Source: Erythrophleum ivorense (lineage: Eukaryota > Streptophyta > Magnoliopsida > Fabales > Fabaceae). From it: DNA of 64,000 bases. This document shows positions 1 to 12,500 of this stretch, one piece after another (within the stretch, counting starts at the first letter, position 1; each line of letters opens with the position of its first letter). The notes beneath the pieces are model-generated. The model was not told the origin of the DNA. It made no database searches and saw only the letters and a program-made list of their open reading frames with translations. Both the position numbers and the translations under genes were made by a program. The DNA is taken from the NCBI GenBank assembly GCA_026724425.1, contig JAIUCV010000001.1, forward strand, positions 5,686,556-5,750,555, in the 5' to 3' direction.

Positions 1-261
1 CTTCCCAAAACAAAGACAAAATGACAAAAGGAATGCCTCAATTACCTTTTCCAAATCAGTTCTAGGAACACCCAATTATATAACACAACAACTCATAACA
101 GTATAATTAGATCATCATTGAATGCCACAACCAAGTTTAAGTAGAAAATCTATGGGCAGAATTGTTTGGCACACCACATAGAAATTTGGTAAATTTGAAC
201 CAGACATCAAGGTAAAAGAATACAGCCACAAAGAAAACATGGAAAATGTAATGAAACTAAC

Positions 262-345
262 CTTGCCCATAAAATTCACAAGAGTAGAAGCAAACTTCTT
301 TGGATTATTTCCTCTCACAAAATGGTATGTTACTCTAGTCATATC
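262..345 (-). pseudogene. Second copy of GET4 exon 7 (duplicated block)
   Basis: This 84-bp exon is identical to the GET4 exon at 7041-7124, with the same acceptor and donor. It encodes 28 codons starting [12 protein letters not shown] and ending NFMGK. It lies downstream of GET4 exon 11 in gene orientation, so it cannot be spliced into a normal GET4 message in this order. It is either an assembly duplicate or part of a partial tandem duplication that continues left of the window. Confidence 0.85.
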
Positions 346-2017
346 CTGCATGTCAGAATTATATTGTGTTCATTGACCAGAAATGAAGATCATTTTACTT
401 TCAGGGGTAAGTGAAGCTTTTCAAAGCTTAATCTCTTCACTGAATCAGCGTATGAATTTAAATAGACATGATCTGCTTCAAGTAGTCATTCAATGCATGT
501 AGAGATTAAGGGAACCTTGCCAAATATAAGTCAGCTCTTATCCACAGATTAGCATTCTGCAGTTCAATACAGCAGCTTGCTACAGTTTTAGAATTCCATG
601 GTTTAATACAGCACATTACTAAACTAAAGGTACAGTGATGATAGTGCACTTCTAAAAACTTCAAACTTTTAACAATCATAAGCATAGTTAGTAAACAAGG
701 CATACCCCCTCAGCTGAGATGTTTGCATTCAATAAGGTGCTGGTGGGCACACACCTGCCAAGGATGCTGCCCACCAGCATGCTCATCCTAATATTCAAAA
801 TACATCAAGCAAAAGCCCTAAAAAGATTAAGCCATGGTTATTTCACTCATTTGTACCGAAGAATGGAGTTCTTAGAAGCAATTCCAGCTCACAAATGACA
901 AACTGAATGGCATAACTTATTTCCTCCTCCATTTTCACTTTTTTTTTGGGTGAACTTCCTTCAGATCTTTTCTTTTTTCTCTCTGTATTCTTCCTCTTTT
1001 TTCTTCATCTTCTATTATTTTGTCTTCTGTTCCCTTTTCTCTGTTTTCTTGCAGTGTGTTTGAGATTTTAAAGGAAAGGAAGGAGGAGATAGAATAAAAA
1101 AATTTCTTTCCATTTATTAGAATATTCAATAAGAAATAAAATGAGAATTCACCTATCTTCATCTGCTTAGAAAAGGAGGATTAAAAGAGAAGGTTCATCT
1201 TTACAAAAACTCTTAAATATCCCTTACTTCCCTCCCAAATTTCACTCCCTAAAAGTAAAATTAGTGGGAATGGATTTCCAGAATTCCCCTACTCCGTTCA
1301 ATCAAAAGAAACTCCTAAGAATGTAAATAAGCATATGCGCCCTTTCCTTCCCTCTTGACTTTCTTGGTTTTTATGATGGCTAATAAACTCGTGCCATGTG
1401 AATCAAATATAACACCAAGACATTTTTTGCCATGTATTACAGCATGATATGTCAATGTCATCTGCTAAAAATCGCCTAATCACATTTATTGTTTTCATTG
1501 ACACCAAATGAGCTTCAAATTAAGAAAGGAATTCATTCATATATCATGCCATGTTCCATTTTAACTTCTGTGTATATGTTCTGCACTGTAATTTCTTGAA
1601 TATGACATGCTTGATTGCTTTATATGATCATATTATGATATACATGACACATTTCAAAATCATCTTAGACACAATAACATTGGCCAAATTCTTTTTGGTA
1701 TATTGATTGCTGTGATATGTACAAGCATATAGCAATGTACAATTAAGTTTATCATCCTAAAGTCTAAACTGCTTTTAGTTAGATATATATAACTTTGTTC
1801 TACTTAATTTAGAATTTTACAGCATACTATTTTATAGATGCAGGATAAAGGGGGTTTAAATATAACTGTTTTTTATTTTGATTACTTTAATCTAATTTTA
1901 GTAGGAATAATTTAGAAATTGTATTTAGTTATTGTAGGTAACTTTGAGGTACTCATGGTAGAATTATAGTCCTACTAGGATAACATATGGCTTAGGAATG
2001 TTCTAAAAGATTGTTTA

Positions 2018-2220
2018 GGCTCTGTTTGGTTCGCTGCATCGCAAACGTAATCCCTTTACATAACTTGTGTAATGTCTACTATGCCTTTATACTTATTATT
2101 CTATATATTAAATCACTTTTTCAAAAATAGGGGTAAAACAATCATTTCTTATCTCACCTACCCCCACCTACTCACATTTTACATTCCATTCACCATTACA
2201 TCATCCAACTAAATACACCC
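2018..2220. mobile_element. PIF/Harbinger (Tourist-like) MITE, copy in the duplicated block
   Basis: This 203-bp element is flanked by TTA on both sides (2015-2017 and 2221-2223). The left end reads GGCTCTGTTTGGTT; the right end, read on the other strand, is GGGTGTATTTAGTT, so the terminal inverted repeats are related but imperfect. The TTA target and the GTTTGGTT-type ends are typical of Tourist-like elements derived from PIF/Harbinger transposases. It has no coding capacity. The same insertion is at 8797-8999. Confidence 0.6.
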
Positions 2221-2440
2221 TTACTGTCAATCAGGTTTCATTATGCCTGTAGAAGGCCTACTATATGTAAAATGAGGAGCAATTTATATATTCAGTTCTA
2301 CTTCAACCAATAATTAAGAAGAAAATCTTCATACAGCTGCTGGTAAAAAGTAAAAACATTCAGAATGAACTGTAGTACATAGAGTACAAATTCAAGAGAA
2401 GCAGCAACGAGCATATACTTGAAGTAATTTTGATACCTAC

Positions 2441-2531
2441 CACCTCAGGAGATTCAGAATAAATGTATTCAGCTAGCATAATATGCAATTCTGGTGATCC
2501 ATAACTATTTGCTCCAAACTCTGCGGACCAC
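2441..2531 (-). pseudogene. Second copy of GET4 exon 6 (duplicated block)
   Basis: This 91-bp exon is identical to GET4 exon 6 at 9220-9310. It encodes [16 protein letters not shown] and the following residues up to SPEV, with intact splice signals. It lies on the far side of the N gap from the rest of the gene and after exon 11 in transcription order. It should be treated as a duplicate fragment until the assembly is checked. Confidence 0.85.
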
Positions 2532-2853
2532 CTGAACATGATAGCAGTAACCAATTAATATATGCTCAAATCAATAAACTCGCAACTTAAAATTGACATT
2601 TACAGTTAAATGGAGGAAGCCTAGGGTTTAGGATTGCAAGTCTTGTTTGATTGGGTAAAACTAAACAATTCGTATCATGAAAAATGTAAAAGAAAAGCAA
2701 AACACCTCTCACTTCACATATCTTCAAGTACAATTTCATTTCAAGGCTCCATGTGGAAGATGCAGGACAGAACCACAGAAGCACAAAATAGGGCTAAGTA
2801 ATTTTCTAGCAGGTGTACCCTATAAGCCACTTGCAAGATACCTCTGGATCCAC

Positions 2854-2876
2854 NNNNNNNNNNNNNNNNNNNNNNN
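2854..2876. other. Assembly gap (23 N) next to an AT microsatellite
   Basis: A run of 23 N is followed at once by a TA dinucleotide repeat to about 2900. The gap sits exactly at the end of the duplicated block and near where the last small exon and 3' UTR of GET4 would be expected. The true gap size is unknown. Confidence 0.98.
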
Positions 2877-3583
2877 TATATATATATATATATATATATA
2901 AAACAAGAACTTTGTGAAACCAGTTTAATATTTTGTTTCATAATAATGGATATGAAAATCGAGCCTCAAATTATGGCTTTGGAACCTCAAGTATTCAACC
3001 ATAATTCCACAGAGTTGGCTTGCAGTCTTTTTTGAGAAAAAATAAATGTTTATTTGCTTCACAAGCAAGTTAAAATGATGGAAAATAAGAGAGAAATTGG
3101 AAAGAGAATAAAGAGATATGGAAAATCTCAACCAAGCTTTGTAAGGAAATTTCATTGTGAAGTGAATAAAATTGCATTTTCACAAGTTAATTTACTAAAT
3201 GGACCTTTTAGGTTTATTTTTTAAATAATTAGTTTCAAAGTTATTTCTTTAACAAAAAATGCTAAGATACTTCAGGAGAGTTAGAATAAAGCTGAAAACA
3301 GAAAATAAAGAGACCGAAAAAGTACAGATTTTCACACATCAAGTTTTTTAAACAGAAAGCCATGATTTAAATAAAATAAAAAATTAATTTATAAAATAGT
3401 TGAATTATTCTAGTAAATTAAATATTCATTTACTTGACTAAAGGATTAAAATGATAAAAACCCAAATAGATGACAAAAATAAAATTGTGGTTAAAATGAG
3501 TTTTAAAACAATATAGCAATTAAATTTGATTTTGTTCTCTGCACAAGTCAAGGTGGCTAGTATTAAAAGGCAAGAATAATCAC

Positions 3584-6500
3584 CTTGAATATATCTCCAA
3601 ACACTCCCATGGGATTCTTCCGCTGTACTCCATAGAACTTCTCTGCTATATCATCCAACATCTAGATCACAGTTTTTCAAGTCAAATGCAGCAACAAGTT
3701 GAATTCCTCTTTGGTGCAAAGATATAAATAATTATAACATAACAGAGCTCACATAGAATCACAGTCCAAAACCATGGAAAAATTAGCCACCTACCAATAA
3801 AAGTGCGCATACACACACAAACAAAAAAGGATTGGTAAGTCAGCTGACCTCGTTGAATGCAGGTTCCCTGTCAATACTTGATTTATAGTTTGCTCTCAAC
3901 ATATTAAAAAGAGGCAATGCATCTCTCTCCAACCTGCAAGAAAAATGGAAAAATACAAGGGGGAAAAATAAGATATCCTCCTATTCAGAGTTAGAAACTA
4001 TTAAGAAAAAATATAAAAATAAGTGAGCCTGAAAGGCTCAAAATGCTACAAAGCTGCCAAGTCCCATTTCATATCAGACAATGAGACTCCCTTAAAAGCA
4101 CCATGCATGAAACATCAAACTGAAGCCATAAACACAACCCTAAAACCATAACGTTTGTAAAGGCAAAGAAATGCCCTAGAAATTTCAAGCATTCCAATCC
4201 AGCCAATATAATAAATAGAAGAAATGTTATGCGTTCAGACAAAATTGCTAGAAAAATCTTTCAAAAGCTTCTTAACACAAATCCTCATCAATCATCAGTG
4301 TGCGACATCATCGGTGGTTCAAAGACTGATAGCTATCAAAGCAATATAACATACAAACAAACTCCTTATTAAATTAAAATAGTTTTGTCCCAGAAAATTA
4401 AAACTTTAATTGTTGCCCTTCTTTTAGCTCAAAAGTCAGTGCACTTTTAAGACCGCAAAATAGGGAAACGACAGAAGTGCTTAATATTTCTTCCATGTTC
4501 AGTTTAATTAGATATACATGCATAAATATGTGCATGAAGGTTTACAACAAAATTAACACTCTTTAAACTATTTAAGCAAAGTGCCAGTATTCTGTAGCAA
4601 TCAATCAGAATTATGCCCTGGTAGCAACATGCCTCTTCTCAATGTCTAAACTTGGGAATACAACTTTGCAATTTGCAACATGCCTCTTCCCTATGTCTAA
4701 ACTCAGGAATACAAATTTGATCAATCAATTTATGAAGCATGACAGCTTACGTTTGCAACAGAAAATTGATGAACTGCATTAAATCTGTCTGAGGAAATTT
4801 GATCTCTCTAGATGCAACTTCATTTTGTATCTCTTCCATCAAAATGTTAGCATCTCTTAGATTGCCTGAAGATAAATACCTGTCATGCAAGAAAGAAAGC
4901 AATTTCTAAGTTTAAAACCCAGTTGTAACATACAAGAAATTACTGGAGAATGGCATTAAGTAGGGAGAAAAGTATTGGAAGTTTAATAAGTATATCAAGA
5001 TAACCTAAATAGTGGATGTGTGCTTTTACTCCTCTAATGCATCACTCAAGGAGAGTAACAGTGTATTTGGGGTAACAATGAAAGCATTGATGATTATTAG
5101 TCTTTGACAACTAAAGTGAAACACCTCCAGTCACATAGATAGGACAGCAATGATAGCTTGAGATAGCCTGTTTGACATTGCTTAATTTCCAAAATAAGCA
5201 GCTTAATTTTTTTTTTTGAAGTACTTATTTCTGATTTTTTTAAGTGTTCGGCAATTTTCCAAGATTGCTTTTAAGTAGTAACAGAAACAATTTTTCTGCT
5301 CTGAGAAGGAAGCAAGAATTTGTTGCTTCTCCTTTGAAGCAGATGCAGAAAATTATTTTTTTAAAAACAACAATGCCCTTACTCAAAATCATTACTAACC
5401 ATATTACCCCTTATTATTTTTTACCTATAGTCTCAATTTGTTCCATTCTTTCTTCTCTTGCCTTCATATACTTATTTTGATGTATTTTGATATTTTTTAT
5501 ATACTTATTGTGCTTTTATTTTCTATATTTTAACCAAACAAAAAATTAGAAACACAATTGAAATTAACCATAGTGAATATTTAAAATTACTTATCCATAC
5601 AAATAATAGTAATTGCAAAGTCAAGTTTATACATGCCCTTTTTAGCAATTAAATAGTACAAAGCATTCTTTTGAAAGATTTGTCAAACACAATAATATCG
5701 ATAGAAGTGCTTATCAAATGATTTTGCTAAACACAGACTGCTTCTTTCTTACAGTGCTTTTTATGAAACTCCATTTGTAAAAATGCAATTTCAACATAAG
5801 TAGAAATCCACAGCAATCCCAAACGAGCCCTTAATCTCAATAGCATAAAAGACATAGAAACCCACTCTTCTATTGAAAATTATTATTTTCAAGTCTGTCG
5901 TTCATATGAAAGCTCTCTTGCACATGATGACCCGGATTGTAAGTGTTCAAAGGAGTCATAGCAATAGCCCAACAGTTAAATTTGAGGCTAGGAGCAGCAA
6001 CAATGAAAACTTGGGTGCTAATACATACTACAATCTACAAAAGGTGTCTAAGCCAAGTTAAAATGAATTAAAAAATAAAAATCCTGAGAATAAACTACAT
6101 TGGTAATGCAATAAACAAGAACATACTAAATCCTATGGGATTAATAATTGCCAGACATTTTGATGAGTTTGCTGCAGCCAATACTACTAAAATATATAGT
6201 CGGTGACATTATTAGATGAGAGAGGAGGATAAGAGAAAGATTTGACCTGAAGGTTGAAAGTGTATTCTAAAAGAGGCAGAAGAAGTAAGGTAGGGAAGGA
6301 GGGCAGAAAGGGAAATTAAGGGTGATAACTAACTTTGCTACTATTGCTGAGGTATGGTGAGCTGGAGGAGTGAGAATGAGGCATTTAGAAGGTTATTTTG
6401 AGGGTGCTTGGGTGGTGGGGAGGTATAAAGATTCAGTAAAGGATTCTTTGGGAGAAAGTTGGCTTCTTGAATGCTAGCATTGCTTTTCTTTCCTCATTTC

Positions 6501-9500
6501 TGCATTTTCAGTCTTTTGAGTTTGTGGTTGTTTGACTGTTTTGTCATACAATCTGTGTTTGTTGCTCTTGAATGAAGGATTATTATCCAATGTTGATACC
6601 TATCAAATTTCCTAGTTGACTGTTCTGTGCTTGATTTCAATTAAAGTAGCAGAAGGTTCTATCACATTTCAAGGTGAGCATCTAGATCATCATAGCTTTT
6701 ACCTTAAAACTCCTCTAGCAATGGCCAAGTCATCTTCACCTGGATAACACTACAAAATATAAGAGGATATCAGTTAAACCTTCCCAAAACAAAGACAAAA
6801 TGACAAAAGGAATGCCTCAATTACCTTTTCCAAATCAGTTCTAGGAACACCCAATTATATAACACAACAACTCATAACAGTATAATTAGATCATCATTGA
6901 ATGCCACAACCAAGTTTAAGTAGAAAATCTATGGGCAGAATTGTTTGGCACACCACATAGAAATTTGGTAAATTTGAACCAGACATCAAGGTAAAAGAAT
7001 ACAGCCACAAAGAAAACATGGAAAATGTAATGAAACTAACCTTGCCCATAAAATTCACAAGAGTAGAAGCAAACTTCTTTGGATTATTTCCTCTCACAAA
7101 ATGGTATGTTACTCTAGTCATATCCTGCATGTCAGAATTATATTGTGTTCATTGACCAGAAATGAAGATCATTTTACTTTCAGGGGTAAGTGAAGCTTTT
7201 CAAAGCTTAATCTCTTCACTGAATCAGCGTATGAATTTAAATAGACATGATCTGCTTCAAGTAGTCATTCAATGCATGTAGAGATTAAGGGAACCTTGCC
7301 AAATATAAGTCAGCTCTTATCCACAGATTAGCATTCTGCAGTTCAATACAGCAGCTTGCTACAGTTTTAGAATTCCATGGTTTAATACAGCACATTACTA
7401 AACTAAAGGTACAGTGATGATAGTGCACTTCTAAAAACTTCAAACTTTTAACAATCATAAGCATAGTTAGTAAACAAGGCATACCCCCTCAGCTGAGATG
7501 TTTGCATTCAATAAGGTGCTGGTGGGCACACACCTGCCAAGGATGCTGCCCACCAGCATGCTCATCCTAATATTCAAAATACATCAAGCAAAAGCCCTAA
7601 AAAGATTAAGCCATGGTTATTTCACTCATTTGTACCGAAGAATGGAGTTCTTAGAAGCAATTCCAGCTCACAAATGACAAACTGAATGGCATAACTTATT
7701 TCCTCCTCCATTTTCACTTTTTTTTTGGGTGAACTTCCTTCAGATCTTTTCTTTTTTCTCTCTGTATTCTTCCTCTTTTTTCTTCATCTTCTATTATTTT
7801 GTCTTCTGTTCCCTTTTCTCTGTTTTCTTGCAGTGTGTTTGAGATTTTAAAGGAAAGGAAGGAGGAGATAGAATAAAAAAATTTCTTTCCATTTATTAGA
7901 ATATTCAATAAGAAATAAAATGAGAATTCACCTATCTTCATCTGCTTAGAAAAGGAGGATTAAAAGAGAAGGTTCATCTTTACAAAAACTCTTAAATATC
8001 CCTTACTTCCCTCCCAAATTTCACTCCCTAAAAGTAAAATTAGTGGGAATGGATTTCCAGAATTCCCCTACTCCGTTCAATCAAAAGAAACTCCTAAGAA
8101 TGTAAATAAGCATATGCGCCCTTTCCTTCCCTCTTGACTTTCTTGGTTTTTATGATGGCTAATAAACTCGTGCCATGTGAATCAAATATAACACCAAGAC
8201 ATTTTTTGCCATGTATTACAGCATGATATGTCAATGTCATCTGCTAAAAATCGCCTAATCACATTTATTGTTTTCATTGACACCAAATGAGCTTCAAATT
8301 AAGAAAGGAATTCATTCATATATCATGCCATGTTCCATTTTAACTTCTGTGTATATGTTCTGCACTGTAATTTCTTGAATATGACATGCTTGATTGCTTT
8401 ATATGATCATATTATGATATACATGACACATTTCAAAATCATCTTAGACACAATAACATTGGCCAAATTCTTTTTGGTATATTGATTGCTGTGATATGTA
8501 CAAGCATATAGCAATGTACAATTAAGTTTATCATCCTAAAGTCTAAACTGCTTTTAGTTAGATATATATAACTTTGTTCTACTTAATTTAGAATTTTACA
8601 GCATACTATTTTATAGATGCAGGATAAAGGGGGTTTAAATATAACTGTTTTTTATTTTGATTACTTTAATCTAATTTTAGTAGGAATAATTTAGAAATTG
8701 TATTTAGTTATTGTAGGTAACTTTGAGGTACTCATGGTAGAATTATAGTCCTACTAGGATAACATATGGCTTAGGAATGTTCTAAAAGATTGTTTAGGCT
8801 CTGTTTGGTTCGCTGCATCGCAAACGTAATCCCTTTACATAACTTGTGTAATGTCTACTATGCCTTTATACTTATTATTCTATATATTAAATCACTTTTT
8901 CAAAAATAGGGGTAAAACAATCATTTCTTATCTCACCTACCCCCACCTACTCACATTTTACATTCCATTCACCATTACATCATCCAACTAAATACACCCT
9001 TACTGTCAATCAGGTTTCATTATGCCTGTAGAAGGCCTACTATATGTAAAATGAGGAGCAATTTATATATTCAGTTCTACTTCAACCAATAATTAAGAAG
9101 AAAATCTTCATACAGCTGCTGGTAAAAAGTAAAAACATTCAGAATGAACTGTAGTACATAGAGTACAAATTCAAGAGAAGCAGCAACGAGCATATACTTG
9201 AAGTAATTTTGATACCTACCACCTCAGGAGATTCAGAATAAATGTATTCAGCTAGCATAATATGCAATTCTGGTGATCCATAACTATTTGCTCCAAACTC
9301 TGCGGACCACCTGAACATGATAGCAGTAACCAATTAATATATGCTCAAATCAATAAACTCGCAACTTAAAATTGACATTTACAGTTAAATGGAGGAAGCC
9401 TAGGGTTTAGGATTGCAAGTCTTGTTTGATTGGGTAAAACTAAACAATTCGTATCATGAAAAATGTAAAAGAAAAGCAAAACACCTCTCACTTCACATAT

Positions 9501-12500
9501 CTTCAAGTACAATTTCATTTCAAGGCTCCATGTGGAAGATGCAGGACAGAACCACAGAAGCACAAAATAGGGCTAAGTAATTTTCTAGCAGGTGTACCCT
9601 ATAAGCCACTTGCAAGATACCTCTGGATCCACCAGAAAAAAGGGAAATCCTTAAAATATCATTATCTTCAATGAAACTTGTGGAATCTTGGATTAATTCC
9701 TAATGAATCTTGAATTCATTAGGACATTTACTCACCTTCATTTCCTTGTCTAGGCTAGTCAGCTAGGGAGCTTTATTAGTGTTAATTAGGTTTCATTGTA
9801 TGGATTTATTTGTCATTGATTGATTTTTCAAATTCTTTTCTTTTGTTTTGGCTGAGTATCAAGTCTGATTCAGCTCCTTGTATATATATGTGTTCCCACG
9901 GATTCTACTTGATTCAGAGATCAATAAGAGAAATACTCTTCACACCATTTCTTCATCTTTTCACATCATTTCTTCATGGTATCAGAGCAAAACCTCTAAT
10001 TCAGATCTGTTTTTCCCTTTTTCTCCTGCATCACGTCCCTTTCTCTTGCCTCCTGTCCCTCCCCCCCTTTTATCTTTCCTGCCATCAAGATGTCTTCAGA
10101 GGTCAGCCAACGTGCAAGCAAATCCTTTGGCTCAGACATGCCCAACAAGGTCACAGCAGAAGGCACTCACCAAATCATCACTGGCCACAAGTTAAATGGC
10201 AAGAATTACCTTCAATAGGCCAAGTCAGTGATGACTTTCATCTCAGGCAAGGGGAAAGAGAATTATTTGACTGGAGTTGTTGTTCGTCCAAAAAAAGACA
10301 GATCCCATATACCAAACATGGCGAGCAGAGAAAACACAGTTCAGTCTTGGTTGATCAACACCATGGACAGAGACAGCCAGACATTTTGTTTTACAGCACT
10401 GCTCATGAGGTTTAGGAGGCTGTGAAGGAGACCTACTCAAATCAAGACAATATCTCTGTGCTATTTGAGATCAAAGGCAAATTGGATCATCTCAAACAAG
10501 GTGATCTCTCTGTAACTCAATATTACAATGCACTAAACTATCTGTGGCAGCAACTGGACGCATTTGAAAATCCAAATTGGGAGTGCCTTGGAGATGCTAA
10601 GAAATACAGAGAAATAATCGAGGAGAGAATTTTTAAATTCGTCCTCAACCTAAATAAGTCCTCGCATGAAGTGAGGGAAAGGATACTTGGTCTAAAGCCC
10701 CTACCATCAATCAGGGTTGTCTTCTCTGAGGTCTATAGAGAAGAAAGCCAAAGGAAGCTCATGCTTGGTGTTGCCACCACTGCTAGCGTGACTGCTCCTA
10801 AAGGATCTGCCTCACTGTCCAAAGATATAAACCAGCACAGTAGCAAAAACCATAAGAAGGGGAGACCTTAGTGTGACCATTGCCAACGCACTGGTCACAC
10901 TCGGGACATGCTAGAGACTCCATGGCAAGCCCACTGATTGAAAGCCCAATAAAGACAGAGAGAATAGGGCCTATATGCAACATCTGAAGGACCTGAAAAA
11001 AGCCTCCTCTAAAACTGCTCTTTTCAATAAAGAACAGGTAGAATGGCTCAAGTTCAACAGCTCAACAAGGTATCTTCTCGAGTGTATGTCATACTAAGGC
11101 TGAAGGTGCTAGTTCTTGGACAATAGACTGAGGCATCAGACCATATGACAGGGGATTTGTCTTTATTTCATGAATATAATGCTTGTCATGACAAATATAA
11201 AGTTAGAATTGCAGATGGGTCCCTATCTGAAGTGAATAGCATTAGCGAAGTTATTTTTGACAATTTAACACTTGATTCAATTCTCTTAGTACCAAATTTG
11301 TCATGCAACTTGCTATCAATTAGCAAACTCACTCAAGATTAGAATTGCATAGCTAAATTCTCTCTTTCTGAGTGTCTTTTTATAGAATTTGGATTCAAAG
11401 AGGACGATGGTCAATGCTAAAGCACATGAAGGCTTGTATTGACTCCAATGCATAAATGAATTCAGAATTCCCTATGCTGATAATGCTAAGGTGTTAGAAG
11501 AGGATATCGTTCTGTTATGGCACAAACACCTTGGTCACTTAATTTTTATGTACTTGGTGAAGTTGTTCCCTTCTTTAGTTATCAATTAAACCCTTAAACT
11601 TTTTCAATGTGAGGTGCGTCATCTTTCTAAACATTGTTGCAACACCTATCCTACTGATGAATATAAACCTTCTCACCCGCTTTCAATTATTCATAGTGGC
11701 ATTTGGGGAACATTTCACATGCCTAGTATGACAGGTGCTAGGTGTTTTCTATCTTTCATTGGTAATCACACTTGTACCACCTAGGTTTTCCTTATGAAGG
11801 ATAATCTGAAACTACTTCTATAGTTCAAAATTTTTATGCCATATTTCAAAATCAGTTTCAAACTCAAAAAATTTTCAAACCGATAATGCCTAGGATTTTT
11901 TTTTCCAATTCTGCCCTTCGGAGTTTCTTTTGTGAAAAAGGCATTGTTCATCAAAGTTCTTGTCCCTATGCCTCAACAAAATGGGATGGCTGACAGAAAG
12001 AATCAGCAACTCCTTGAAATAGCAGAATCCCTCATAATAGCTACAAATGTCCCTAAAGATTATTGGGGGGAAGCCATCCTAACTGCCACTTATCTCACCA
12101 ATAGGTTGCTTTTACGGACTCTTAAATTTGAAACTCCTTGCCAAGTCCTTCTTAAAACCTTCCCACAAACTATAATGATCAATGATCTTCCTCTAAAGGT
12201 TTTTGGGTGTTATGCTTATATTCGTACTCCCTCACAATAGAGAAGCTAAATCCTAAATCTATTAAATGCTTGTTTTAGGGTATTCTCCATATCAAAGGGG
12301 TTACAAATGCTACTCTCGTACTACTAGAAAACTTTATACCTCAATGGATGTGACCTTGCTTGAACAAGTGCCATATTATCCCAAAACTCATGTTCAAGGG
12401 GAGAATTCAGCAAACCAAGAAGAGGAATATCAGTTTTGTGCTTATTTTTCCCTTGAACCTGAGACACCTCTTCCATCCTCGCATGAACTCGAGAGTGAGA

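Larger units (their letters stand above)
1..2853. repeat. Exact duplicate of 6780-9632
   Basis: This stretch matches 6780-9632 with a constant offset of 6779. I saw no difference at any position compared, including introns, poly-T runs and a MITE. It ends exactly where the N run begins. The other copy continues without a break on both sides, into GET4 intron 7 and intron 5. The left limit is unknown because the match already holds at base 1 of the window. Perfect identity in non-coding DNA beside a gap favours a redundant contig or haplotig over an old duplication, but a recent tandem duplication is possible. Confidence 0.95.

Noticed and set aside
9810..10415. A 201-residue plus-strand frame overlapping the Copia-1 5' LTR and gag
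   Set aside because: It runs across the LTR and primer site and through gag in the wrong frame. It has no domain pattern and is a shadow of the retrotransposon.
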